A DNA stretch of 64,000 nt from JAFAGX01 sp035624215 (GTDB lineage: Bacteria; Acidobacteriota; Terriglobia; Terriglobales; Acidobacteriaceae). Under the pieces are notes generated by a model. It worked only from the letters and a program-made list of their open reading frames with translations. It was not told where the DNA came from and made no database searches. The stretch spans positions 1 through 64,000 of the forward strand of contig DASPRY010000080.1 in the NCBI GenBank assembly GCA_035624215.1, written 5' to 3'. The translations under genes and the position numbers were made by a program. Below are positions 44,607-54,484 of this stretch, one piece after another. Positions within the stretch are counted from its first letter, which is position 1. Every line of letters starts with the position of its first letter.

Positions 44607-47600
44607 TCACCTTCTGCCGGCAAAAGATTCCCTTTCTCTTTTTCTCTGAAATAATCGCGTAAACCATTTCGGTGAATGTGGCGAAAAATCGAAGGCCACA
44701 CTACCGGGAATGGTGAGTTCAATTTCCGTACCGGCGCCGACACGGCTCGAGACTACGGATTTTGCACCCATTTTTTCCGCGCGCTCCCGCATGCCCGAGA
44801 GCCCCCAATGCCCTTCGCGACCCGATTGCAGCACTTGAGCATCGATCCCGCCACCGTCATCACGCACAATGAGGCGCAAACTGTTCGCGGCGTATTCTAT
44901 TTCCACTTCGATGTTTTTCGCCCGAGAGTGGCGAAACGAATTAATGATCGCTTCCCGCCCAAGCCGATAAACCTCGTCCCAAACGATCGAATTCAACAAC
45001 CGTGGCTCGCCCTCGACCACAATGCTAAAGTCAACGTCCGCGCCGGGAAACTCCTCCCGGACTTGGGAAAGTGCCTTTTCAAGATGGTGAGGACTGCGAA
45101 ACGATGAACGAAGGCTGCGAATCGTGGCACGTCCTTCCTCCCCGACCTGGTTCATCAACTCGATAACGCGCTGGAGGATGGGTTTAGCTGGCGAATCAGC
45201 GGGCAAACGATCGTTGGCAACGTCGAGCTGCATGGCCGCCCTGAACAATCCTTGTAATAGTGTATCGTGCAAATCGCGGGCAATCGCCTCGCGCTCCTCA
45301 AGGCGCTCTTCGAACCGAACATTTAGCAGGCGAGTCAACTGGCGCATCCTGAGGCGATAGACCACAAAGATTGCGAGTCCGGCAGAAAGAACCAAAGCCA
45401 ACCGGAACCACCACGTTTGCCAAAGGGTCGGCTCGACCCTGAAGTCGATCGAAGCCTCTGAACCATTCCATACTCCGTCGCTGTTGCTGGCGGTTGCGCG
45501 GAATCGATAAGAGCCTGGCTCCAGGCTGGCATAACGAGCTTCTGGGATCGCGACGGGGTCACTCCAACCTTTGTCAAAACCATTCAGCCTAAAGCGGTAT
45601 CGAACACGCTCGGAGTTAGCCAGACTCAGCCCCATAAATCGAAATGTGACGTTCTGCTCTCCTCCTGAAACTCGCAAAGGCTTTCGCAGGTCGAAGGGCT
45701 TGCCATCCACAAGAACTGTCTCAATATGGATAAGAGCCGGAACCGGATTGAGTGTCGCTCGCGCAGGATTCACCACGGACAAGCCACGACTTGTAGAAAA
45801 CCTAATCCGGCCGCGTGAGTCTTCGACAACCGATTGATCGCGCTTCACGCCTTCGGTGCCGCGTAAGCCGTCAGCAGGTCCGTATTCCCGCACATCTGCA
45901 TCGCCTAGATTGTCACTGAGCAACGAACTGCGTTTAACCTCCAGCACGTGGTTGACGGTTGCAATCCAGAGCCATCCGGATTTGTCCTCCGCAAGGCCGA
46001 ATATGGGTCCGTGCAACGACTCGGGTATCTTCAGAGGAGCATGCACCTGCCCGCCACTGAGAATGCAAGACCCTCGGCAGTTCCGATCCACAGCACTCCG
46101 CTCGAATCTGGTAAAAGGCAGTTAATATCCTCGGACGGCAATCCATCACTGGCCTTATAGGTGCGCCAAGCGTTCCTCGACTTGGCACTGAGGCCGTTCG
46201 GGGTGCCAACCCAGATCGAACCGTCGGCGCCTTCCGCGATGGAGGACACCGTGTTGGACGGCAATCCATTTGGCTGTCGTGTAATTTGTGAGATGGCCGT
46301 TGCTAAGTTCGCTGAGTCCACCGCTCAGTGTTCCGGCCCAGACCGCGCCATCCCGACTCTCATATACCGCGTAGACGCTATTCTGGGCTAACCCCTGTGC
46401 CATCGTGTATGTCTTGGCGCTGAGCACACCGTGGATGTCGCTCAGATGAGTCAACCCTCCCTGCTGGCGTCCGAGCCACAAATCCTGTTCGCGGCCGGTA
46501 ATCGAGTAAACAACATCGTGGTTAAGCCCATCGACGGTAACAGTTCCTTGTTTTGCTTCCTTCAGCCACCGCAACCCAGGCTCAAGGGTGCCGAACCAGG
46601 TGTAATCGTCAGGGTCGACGTAAACTGATCCCATGGCTTGCAGATCGGGGACCGAGTAAGTGACGAAGGCGCTGTCGCGCAGACGTTCAAGGTGCCGCCG
46701 ACCGCCAACCCAAATGTTCCCTTCGCGATCTTCGAAGAGCGCAGTTACCTGAGCATCAGTTGAGGCACCATCTGCAGGGAGGAAGAAAGCACCTTTTGCA
46801 TTGAAGCGAAAAAGTCCACGAGACGTCCCTACCCATATATTTGAATCGCGGTCTCGAATCATGGATAGCACTTCATCATGCACGAGAGGAGAAGGCACTT
46901 CTGGGCGACCAAGTTGGGTTCTGCTCCAACGCAGCACACCTTGGTTGGTCCCAATCCACAGTTCCGAGTCATCGCCCGGCAGGAGACAGTTCACTTTCAT
47001 GCCGGGGCGGCCGCCCGCAGCCAGTGAGACTTGTCCGTCCTTTTGATAGAACAGTCCTCGATCCGCAGTCCCCAGCCATATTTTGTCGTCGTTGGTGGCT
47101 GCCATGGAAATCACGGCGGAAGGTACAGCCAAGTGGTGGGGCGTGAGGCCGGTGGACCAACTAAGACGAGTCGATCTTTCATCTTCATTTTCTGCTGCTG
47201 CCAGGGATTCCGAGTCAGACGAGGCAGGCAGAGACGCTATGGCCGAAAATCGGTTTCCGTTGTAGGTTAGCGTGCCCATCGCGAGCGAAGAGAGCAAAAT
47301 CGCGTTCCCTGTTCCCTGGCTAAGCGCGGTAATGCCGTTCTCGGCCTCGCCGCGCGCAAGGCTGAACGTTCCATCGTGGTAGCGCAGGAGCTTGGTATTT
47401 TGCAATAAGATCCAGAGAGTTCCTTGCTTGTCGGTCAGGACTTCGCGTACCGGGCCAATCGCAAATGAAGCGGAGTCGGCTTGTTCGAATTTGTGAAAAT
47501 TCAATCCGTCGAAGCGGATCAGTCCGTCGTCAGTCCCGATCCAGAGATAGCCATCAGAGGTCTGGGTGATAGAGGAAACAGTGCCAGACAAGCCGTTCTC

Positions 47601-47774
47601 CGTTCCCCAGGAGTTGCGCATGTATTGTGACACCGCCCGATTGGGATCGAGCGCCAATGCTGAAACTGCGCAGCACACGACCGCCACTCCGGCAATCGCT
47701 GAATTCAACAACCAGCGCCTTGAGAAATAAGCGCTAAGGCAGGTATTCGAACTTGTCGAGGACAACTTCGTCAT
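44607..47774 (-). pseudogene. Propeller-type histidine kinase with two frameshifts
   Basis: A hybrid-length sensor kinase, about 1055 residues when corrected. It has a signal/anchor region, many Reg_prop beta-propeller repeats (SDGYLWIGTDDGLIRFDG, KIWLGTADRGLF, NIWVGTSRGLFRF) and a Y_Y_Y domain (RYRFRLNGFDKGWSDP). A membrane helix (LALVLSAGLAIFVVY), HisKA_3 (AIARDLHDTLLQGLFRAAMQ with His) and HATPase (REAIINSFRHSR, VRDDGGGID) follow. The frame breaks twice: one extra A in an AAA run at 46269-46271 and one missing base near 46060. The second restores the original frame. Stops occur between them, so only a truncated sensor and an orphan kinase part could be made. Confidence 0.8.
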
Positions 47775-49833
47775 CCTTCTGCAGAGGATATTTGTCGCTG
47801 GCCACGACATAAAACTCCAGCTTGACTTTTTCCTGTCCCGGTGATGGTACGCCGCTGGTAAACTCGTGTTGAGCCACTACAGCGCCGCCGTGAAAGCTGG
47901 ATGCCCCACGGACGGTCTCAAAATCAGCTCGTCCCGGTTCCCACCGCATCGAGTAGGTGAGTGTGCCCGGCATGGCTTTAAAGGGAAATACATTGCCGGG
48001 AATATAGAAAGGCTGGATGCCGTACTGTGCATTGTTCTTGTTGGCGGCATCGCCCCAGCGGCTGATCTCAAGGTCCATCTCGCGGTAATACTCATCCCCG
48101 TGCCACTCGTCGAAGGTGTACATACTTAGAACCTCAGCAGGTTGCAAATGAGAGACATCGCGGATGACCAAAACATAAGTGCCGTATCCGAGACTGCGAT
48201 TGAGCGCCAATTGCGCACATACCCACCTGCCTGATTTCTTGGTGATCCGCATGTGCAGCGCGCCGCTGGAATCGGTCCAAGCATTGTCCGGGTCGTATAA
48301 ATTGTTCGTGCCTCCGCGATCGCTGGCAATGGTGCGCAGACTCCAATCGTACCCGCTGAACTTCAAAGGTTTGGTCGGGGCGAAGGTCGGCGTACCAGTA
48401 CCTTTGACAATCGTTACCTGGACGACCGAACCGCCCTGCGTGGGTTCCACATCCATTGTGGGCGGCGGACGATAACTGGGATCCACCAATAGCACGGCAT
48501 ATTCGAATCCCAAGTGCGTTTCAGTGCTCCACGACGAGTCTGCTCGAATTGGAATGAAAGGGTGATCAGGCCAAGGTTGAACCCACCCACCCAAGGTACC
48601 GTCCGCGTTGAGAGCGAAACCGCCGGCAAACGTAGCCAATCCATTCACGTCAGCCCCTATTGCGGTGAAGACGTAAGTGGTACCCATGACTACGGATGGG
48701 GTGAACGTACCGGTTTTTGAGCCTTGTCCCAATGCTGTGCCTCCTAGAGTCCCATTAAGTGCGTCGTTAAGGTCTTCAACCAACTCGATCCGGTTCGCAC
48801 CCACGATATATCCGCTCAAGCCAAATTCCGGTGCTCTGGACTCTGGGCTGGGGGTGAGAGTAATGGTGATGCGGCCAAAAGAGTCGGGTGCAGAGACCAC
48901 TCCCGAGGAGAAACTCTGTTTCTGGCCGACCGAGCCACCATCGTTATAGTCCAGGACGCTGTTATTGAGCGAGATCGAATTGCCAGTGATATCGAGGATG
49001 CCGCCCATGACCAGCGCATTTGCTTCCGCGTTTCCATCCAGACCCGAAAGATTAAACGCATAACCACCCGAGGGCGCAGACTTGCTGGTCTGGAGATCGA
49101 GACTTCCCGACGCCGAAGCGGAGGTATCAAACTCCGCGATCAATAAGCGAGAAGAGGAAACCCTGGTCCCGTGCAACGTCTCGACGCCGTTCACGCCGAC
49201 GTTCGGATCCCCGGTGGCAAGAGTGATCTGAATGTTACCGCTGTTGGTGGTTCCGAGGCTGCAGCGGGAAGCAATCAAGGTGTCGGTTGCGCCGTTGGCG
49301 CTGTCGACGTAGTCCTGTTCGCCACCGCTGATGCCACCGTGGTTCACAGTGAATACTCCGGCCAGATAGTAGGGACTGCTGCCGCCCGCATCTTCGCCTG
49401 CCAGATGAAAGACATAAGATCCGTCGGCGAGTGGCGAAGGCGGAGCAGTGGTGATTGTGATCTTAGCGGACACAGATTTCGTCGAATCCGCTACCGAGGT
49501 TGCGGTAATGGTTACGACGTTCCCGGTGGGAATCGCGCTCGGGGTCGTATAAGTGGTTGGTGAGTTGCTCGGCGTGGCCGCGGGATTGAAGGTCCCGCAA
49601 GCCTGGCTTCCGCAGGTCACCGTCCAGCTGGCGCCGGCGTCATTGATGTCATTGTTGACGACTACTGCCAGCGGCGCTGTGCTGCTGGCGGGTAGTGACG
49701 TCGCCGGAACTGAAACAAACGCGACGGAGATCGGACCATTCGGTGTCGGGGAGGGTGAGCCGCCTCCACAGGCGGTGAGCCACAAAGTCAGGGCTGCAAT
49801 TACTGCCAGAGAAATGGACGCACGGCTTTTCAT
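47734..49833 (-). CDS. Lipoprotein with GH16-like C-terminal domain
   Basis: A 699-residue lipoprotein: signal peptide MKSRASISLAVIAALTLWLT, lipobox LTAC, then a Gly/Ser/Pro linker. The first part has bacterial Ig-like and repeated beta domains (ADGSYVFHLAGEDAGGSSPY and GGYAFNLSGLDGNAE are homologous repeats). From about residue 500 the sequence resembles a concanavalin-like glycoside hydrolase family 16 domain: LGYGTYVLVIRDVS, then YYREMDLEISRWGD. EMDLE matches the ExDxE catalytic motif. It overlaps the small gene upstream (ATGA) and the kinase gene downstream, forming one unit. Confidence 0.72.
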   Translation of the reverse strand: MKSRASISLAVIAALTLWLTACGGGSPSPTPNGPISVAFVSVPATSLPASSTAPLAVVVNNDINDAGASWTVTCGSQACGTFNPAATPSNSPTTYTTPSAIPTGNVVTITATSVADSTKSVSAKITITTAPPSPLADGSYVFHLAGEDAGGSSPYYLAGVFTVNHGGISGGEQDYVDSANGATDTLIASRCSLGTTNSGNIQITLATGDPNVGVNGVETLHGTRVSSSRLLIAEFDTSASASGSLDLQTSKSAPSGGYAFNLSGLDGNAEANALVMGGILDITGNSISLNNSVLDYNDGGSVGQKQSFSSGVVSAPDSFGRITITLTPSPESRAPEFGLSGYIVGANRIELVEDLNDALNGTLGGTALGQGSKTGTFTPSVVMGTTYVFTAIGADVNGLATFAGGFALNADGTLGGWVQPWPDHPFIPIRADSSWSTETHLGFEYAVLLVDPSYRPPPTMDVEPTQGGSVVQVTIVKGTGTPTFAPTKPLKFSGYDWSLRTIASDRGGTNNLYDPDNAWTDSSGALHMRITKKSGRWVCAQLALNRSLGYGTYVLVIRDVSHLQPAEVLSMYTFDEWHGDEYYREMDLEISRWGDAANKNNAQYGIQPFYIPGNVFPFKAMPGTLTYSMRWEPGRADFETVRGASSFHGGAVVAQHEFTSGVPSPGQEKVKLEFYVVASDKYPLQKDDEVVLDKFEYLP

Positions 49834-50327
49834 TGAACACCTCCGTTTAGATCGGTCTGGCCTTGCCGTGATTGCGACCCAGTCCGGGATTGTGGATGCA
49901 CCAGGAATCCATATTCATTGCGGATGGTGATCCGTTTGCCACCGATGATGAGTTGTCGAGCGATCAGGTAGTTTTGGTCGCCCGAGCCTTGGAGCACTCC
50001 GAAGACCTGAACCTCCTCGCCATTGGTCAGGCTCTGCTGGACGTTTTTGGTGAGATAGGGCCCAAGATTGGCATCGATAACTCCTTGGGACGTCGCCAAC
50101 AGGATGTGGATACCGATGGGAGCTCCAGCGGTGTGCATCGAAACCATCTGCTGGATGGTGCCGGTGCGGGAAACCTCATTTGCAGGGGCGCTGGCTTGTG
50201 CCCCGTGGTTGAAATTCGAGGTTGGCTGTGGCGAATCGTTCTGCGCGACTGCGGTGCCGGCAACGAGCCAACCGAGGCAAAGTGTGGGAATAAACAATTT
50301 TTTTTTTGTCACGGTTTTAGTCCTCAT
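49830..50327 (-). CDS. Small secreted protein of unknown function
   Basis: A 165-residue exported protein with signal peptide KKKLFIPTLCLGWLVAGTAVAQ. The mature part (SRTGTIQQMVSMHTAGAPIG, GVIDANLGPYLTKNVQQSLT, GEEVQVFGVLQGSGDQNYLI, ARQLIIGGKRITIRNEYGF) is beta-rich, with hints of an OB-like fold as in DUF5666-type proteins. The tail is Gln/Gly/Arg-rich. It is first in the unit that continues into the GH16-like lipoprotein (four-base overlap) and the histidine kinase. I cannot assign a function. Confidence 0.65.
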   Translation of the reverse strand: MRTKTVTKKKLFIPTLCLGWLVAGTAVAQNDSPQPTSNFNHGAQASAPANEVSRTGTIQQMVSMHTAGAPIGIHILLATSQGVIDANLGPYLTKNVQQSLTNGEEVQVFGVLQGSGDQNYLIARQLIIGGKRITIRNEYGFLVHPQSRTGSQSRQGQTDLNGGVQ

Positions 50328-50610
50328 TTATTTAATTTCGATCGGAAAAGAGCTGGTTGCCTTTGAGCCGCCTGCTTTTTCACAACCACAGGCGGAATTG
50401 CACCGAGAGTGCCAAACGTAAGTAGTTGCGTGGCCGACACTTCCTCGAGTCTGGGGCTCCTGATGGACTCGTAAGTCACGGGATTTCGAAAAAAATAACG
50501 GGAAGGAACGATATTCTCGATAGCGGACTAACTTGTTCTTTTAGCAAAGTTGTGGAAATTGCTTACTCCGTGGTATCCATGGAAACAGACTTCAGAGGGA
50601 GCTAAACATC

Positions 50611-51324
50611 ATGCGTACATTGTGTCTTGCAATTGTGTTGTCGATGGCGAGCTTCGGGCTCGCGCAACAGACATCTGCCGCAGCCCCGCATCAGTCGCCA
50701 CACACCGCAAGCTCCGCCAAACCTTCCGCAGATGAGGTCTGGGCGAATCTCATGGCAGGCAATGGCAGGTTCGTCTCTGGAACACCGAGATCGCGTGATC
50801 TAGTTTCGCTGCGAAAGAAGCTGGCCGCAGGACAATCACCGAATGTGATCATCCTCTCTTGCTCCGACAGCCGGGTTCCGCCAGAGCTGATTTTTGACCA
50901 GAGCCTTGGTGACATTTTTGTAGTGCGGACCGCGGGAAACGTTGCCGATCCGGTGGCGCTGGGCAGCATCGAGTACGCAGTTGACCACATGCATAGCCCC
51001 TTGCTGCTTGTGCTGGGACATCAGAAATGCGGCGCCGTAAGTGCCGCGTGTTCAGGCGAAAAGATGCCAAGCGCTAATTTGGACGCGATCATGAAAAAGA
51101 TCGATCCTGCAGTCACTCGAGCCAGGGCGAATGCTAAGTCCGAGGACTTGATCGAGTTCGCAATTAAAGAAAACGTTCACCAGAGCGCTGAGGATGTGTT
51201 AGCAAACAGTGAGATCGTTCGCAATGCTGTGAAAGCTCACAAGCTCACTGTGATAGAGGCAGAGTACCAGTTCGATACTGGTAAAGTAGTCCGCCTTAAC
51301 CCCGGCATGGGCGCTGATAATTAG
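50611..51324 (+). CDS. Exported beta-class carbonic anhydrase
   Basis: A beta-carbonic anhydrase of 237 residues that interconverts carbon dioxide and bicarbonate. Zinc ligands lie in ILSCSDSRVPPE (Cys and Asp-Arg dyad) and VLGHQKCGAV (His, Cys). Other conserved parts are DIFVVRTAGNVADPVALGSI and EYAVDHMHSPLLLVLGH. An N-terminal signal peptide, MRTLCLAIVLSMASFGLAQQ, places it outside the cytoplasm, which fits periplasmic beta-CAs of acidobacteria and proteobacteria. It is monocistronic, divergent from the lipoprotein unit, with a 280-base promoter region upstream in which no clear box stands out. Confidence 0.93.
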   Translation: MRTLCLAIVLSMASFGLAQQTSAAAPHQSPHTASSAKPSADEVWANLMAGNGRFVSGTPRSRDLVSLRKKLAAGQSPNVIILSCSDSRVPPELIFDQSLGDIFVVRTAGNVADPVALGSIEYAVDHMHSPLLLVLGHQKCGAVSAACSGEKMPSANLDAIMKKIDPAVTRARANAKSEDLIEFAIKENVHQSAEDVLANSEIVRNAVKAHKLTVIEAEYQFDTGKVVRLNPGMGADN

Positions 51325-51373
51325 TGAAGCTCGGTGATCGATTCAACCGCAAGGTACACGGACGAGGCCTCTG

Positions 51374-52264
51374 TTATTTGGTTTGCTCCAACACCAGAGT
51401 TTTTTCTAGTCGAAACCTCAAGACGCTCTCCGCCGGCACGTGAACTTCTTTACCCCTTGTGAACACCTGGGTCACTAGACCGCCGCCGGCACCAGCGAGA
51501 GCACCAACGCCAGCCCCGCGGCCGCCGCCAAAAATTCCTCCTAGCAAGGCACCGAGTGCCGTACCACCGCCAACTGTTTCCGCAGTTCGGCGATTGGCGC
51601 CGACCCCTTTGGCATTGGTTTCCTTAACGTCGGAGGTAACCACCTGGTACTGCTTGTTGCCAACCGAAACCGAATACAGATCAAGCACTAAGTCCGGACT
51701 ATGGATTGCGCCGCCAGTCGAGATCTTGCGAACGATAAGCTGCGCGCTGGAGCCGCCCGGAATGGCCACTTTGCCAGCGGTGTCCAGAATATCTTCCGTG
51801 ATGGTTGCGGAATAAGTCTGGCCCTCATAGGACTTAGTAGAATCGATGTCCTCGTTCGTGCGCACCGGCAGGTCCGCAGCGATGGGAATTACCAGCGCTG
51901 TCGTTGAGACAGGCTTAGCAGAGCTTGGGCGATTCAGTACGATGGCATCGAGATCGCTGGTGGGAAACTGATATCGAATACCCTGGGAATCTTGAAAAGC
52001 AATCGGAGTCACACCAGTGAAATGCCCCGAATAACTTTTCCCGTCCCGCAGCGCAACGGTATCTTTTGAGGCATTAAAAGCAAGAGATTGTACGTCCTTT
52101 ACCGGGAACTGGTACTGAATCCCTTGCAGGTCTGTAAAACTGATGACCTGCAGGCCGCATTCGCCAATATAACTCGTACCGTCCTTCAAAATTACGGTGT
52201 CCGCGGAAGCAAAAGTTGCAAAGAAAAAAAGAAAAGTCAAGAAAAGCAAGCGAAGTCTTTTCAT
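51374..52264 (-). CDS. Secreted glycine-zipper protein of unknown function
   Basis: A 296-residue exported protein. The signal peptide (LRLLFLTFLFFFATFASA) is followed by two homologous 45-residue repeats: DTVILKDGTSYIGE with YQFPVKDVQSLAF, and DTVALRDGKSYSGHF with YQFPTSDLDAIVL. The middle shows GKVAIPGGSSAQLIVRKI, and the C-terminal part carries a glycine-rich segment (GGGTALGALLGGIFGGGRGA) typical of glycine-zipper membrane-associated proteins. The repeats resemble small SH3-like modules. Function is not known; envelope location is likely. Its start follows AGGGGAGATG. Confidence 0.72.
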   Translation of the reverse strand: MKRLRLLFLTFLFFFATFASADTVILKDGTSYIGECGLQVISFTDLQGIQYQFPVKDVQSLAFNASKDTVALRDGKSYSGHFTGVTPIAFQDSQGIRYQFPTSDLDAIVLNRPSSAKPVSTTALVIPIAADLPVRTNEDIDSTKSYEGQTYSATITEDILDTAGKVAIPGGSSAQLIVRKISTGGAIHSPDLVLDLYSVSVGNKQYQVVTSDVKETNAKGVGANRRTAETVGGGTALGALLGGIFGGGRGAGVGALAGAGGGLVTQVFTRGKEVHVPAESVLRFRLEKTLVLEQTK

Positions 52265-52299
52265 CTCATCTCCCCTTTGTATTGTTCAAGAGCTTACGC

Positions 52300-53355
52300 T
52301 CACATCAAAGTAATCACAAAACGAATAGGCTCATCGCTGTGGGGCCACAAGCCCTTCTCCTGTCGGCATCTGTGAGCCGCCCATGCGTGGAACCTGGCGA
52401 GCACAGACTTTGAGTTTGCTCCCTGCGCTACTGCAACATCAGTCAAGCGTACGATCACGGCGGCAGCAGTGTACCTGACTTCGCTCTTAGAGTCGCCGAG
52501 TGCTTTCTCCACATCCGGCCGCAGATTCGGATCTCCGCGCTCAGCAATCGCTTCGAGCGCTGCTACCCTCAACACCGGCCTTGGGCTTCGCGCTTCCTTT
52601 ATAAGAACGTTTTCAACCCGATCGTCGGGGTCAGTGGCGGCGGCAGATATGAGTGCAGCTTTGGCTGCATCAGCGCTCCTTCGATCTTTCATAATTGTTT
52701 GCACGGCTCCCCATCCGATGCTGGCAAATGGGACGTAACCGATTCCCTCACTGAATCCCATCTGGGCTACCTGCTTGGGGTCGCGGAGGACTTTCATCTG
52801 CTGCGAAATCATGCTCGAGTTGTTCTTGCGCTCGCCGATGAGAACCTCATAGTAGACGTCGTAACAGGCCGGATTATTGAGGAGGCGCAGAGCGTGTGCT
52901 GCCGCCATCGCCACCGGCAACTGCTTGTCCTCCAGAGCTTCTTTCAATTCTGCGTCAGCTCCAGACGCGTGCATCTCGCCCAGTGCGGTCGCTGCTGCTG
53001 CTCGGACAGAGGCACTGGAATCTTTCAAGGCCTTTCCGGCAAGCTCAGCCGCGTGCGAATTGGCGCGAATCAGGCCCAAAACCTTGACTGCGACCAAACG
53101 CTGGCCGGCGCTTTTCTGCTGGACACCGGCTTCGAGCAGAGCTCACGCCTTGCCTGGCTCGGTTTGCGCACCGCATAAGATGCAAGCAAAGACCATAATC
53201 GCGCTGCAGCCTAAGAGCTGTCTCCGGGTCCCTAGGGCCAGAGCCTGTAATTCGCAACATTGGGCTAAAGGTGTCATGATCCTCTGCATCTCATCAGCGG
53301 TAATTGCACGCCAGGGACCTAAAGGTAATTCGATGTGCATGTTGGAGTTACCCAA
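52300..53355 (-). pseudogene. HEAT-repeat protein with internal stop codon
   Basis: A HEAT/PBS-lyase-repeat protein. The open part (52300-53097) has repeats such as NSHAAELAGKALKDSSASVR, AAAATALGEMHASG, VLRVAALEAIAERGDPNLRP and SEVRYTAAAVIVRLTD. The same frame continues upstream with ALLEAGVQQKSAGQRLVAVK, meets TGA at 53143-53145, then reads VFACILCGAQTEPGKA, which looks like an export or lipoprotein signal. TGG (Trp) to TGA would explain it: EPGKA(W)ALLEAGV. As it stands, the repeat domain would need an internal start and lose its export signal. Repeat proteins of this kind mediate protein contacts; the partner is unknown. Confidence 0.6.
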
Positions 53356-53469
53356 CCAACAGCTCGCGGGTCAACCGAAAATTCACGAGAGTTCGGGACG
53401 AGCCGAAGGGCAGCGCTAGCTCGTTGGTGTGCTAAACTGCCGCCTCGTTCCCGAAAGCGACCGCCTGTC

Positions 53470-54459
53470 ATGAGATTTGGCTTCACGCTGAAACCGGACC
53501 TATCCATTGACCGCCTCCTGAACCTGACGAAACAAGCAGAGGCCGGCGGTTTTCAGTATGGCTGGATATTCGATTCCCATATTCTTTGGAAAGAGCCATA
53601 CCCTCTGCTGACGTTGATGGCGACTAACAGCCGAAATTTGCGGCTGGGGCCTTGCGTCACCAACCCCGCGGTGCGGGATATCACCGTGACCGCGAGTCTT
53701 TTTGCGACACTAAATATCATCTCTGGTGGCCGGATGCAGTTGGGGATCGGCCGCGGTGACAGCTCGCGTCGCGTGTTAGGCAAAAAGCCGGTAACTTGGT
53801 CAGAATTGGAAAATGCCGTCAAGATATTCCGTGATCTTACTTCCGGACGGGAGATCGAATACGACGGGCAAGCGACGCGAATTACTTGGGCCGATGCTAC
53901 TCCGCCAGTTTGGATCGCAGGCTACGGTCCGAAAGTGTTGCAAATGGCGGGACGAATTGCCGATGGAATCATTCTGCAATTCGCCGATCCTGATCTGATT
54001 TCGTGGTGCGTCGGATTTGTACAGGAAGGCGCCGGTGCTGCCGGCCGCGATTTCTCCAAGATTGAGGTCATGGCTGCCGCACCGTCATGGGTCTCCGATG
54101 ACATCCATGCCGCGCGGGAGCGTGTGCGCTGGTTCCCTGCCCTGGTTTCAAACCACGTAGTGGATTTGATTAACCGCTATAAGCCCGAAGAACTGCCTGC
54201 TTCGCTGACGTCGTATGTCCGCAATCGACCAGGCTATGATTACCTGCACCATTGTGAGGTGGACAGCGACAACAAGGGTTTTGTGACGGATGACGTTGTG
54301 GACCGCTTCTGCTTGCTCGGGCCGGCAAAGGCGCAAATTGACAAGCTGAGAAAGCTGGCTGCCGCCGGCGTGACCCAGTTCAACCTTTATTTGATGTCCG
54401 GAGACGAAGAAGAGCAACTGCGGTTGTTTCAGAATGAGGTCATGGCGCTGGTGCTTTAG
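53470..54459 (+). CDS. LLM-class (F420- or FMN-dependent) oxidoreductase
   Basis: A luciferase-like monooxygenase-family protein of 329 residues. It begins MRFGFTLKPDLSIDRLLNLT, then YGWIFDSHILWKEPYPLLTL, RLGPCVTNPAVRDITVTASL and GGRMQLGIGRGDSSRRVLG, the family core. It resembles the TIGR03842 group of predicted F420-dependent enzymes that often sit with dihydropyrimidinase genes. That link fits the NCS1 transporter and beta-ureidopropionase genes next door. The ATG at 53470 gives a normal N-terminus; the longer frame from 53335 does not. Whether it uses F420 or flavin cannot be told. Confidence 0.83.
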   Translation: MRFGFTLKPDLSIDRLLNLTKQAEAGGFQYGWIFDSHILWKEPYPLLTLMATNSRNLRLGPCVTNPAVRDITVTASLFATLNIISGGRMQLGIGRGDSSRRVLGKKPVTWSELENAVKIFRDLTSGREIEYDGQATRITWADATPPVWIAGYGPKVLQMAGRIADGIILQFADPDLISWCVGFVQEGAGAAGRDFSKIEVMAAAPSWVSDDIHAARERVRWFPALVSNHVVDLINRYKPEELPASLTSYVRNRPGYDYLHHCEVDSDNKGFVTDDVVDRFCLLGPAKAQIDKLRKLAAAGVTQFNLYLMSGDEEEQLRLFQNEVMALVL

Positions 54460-54484
54460 ACATGGACGGCCAGCGCGTCAATGG

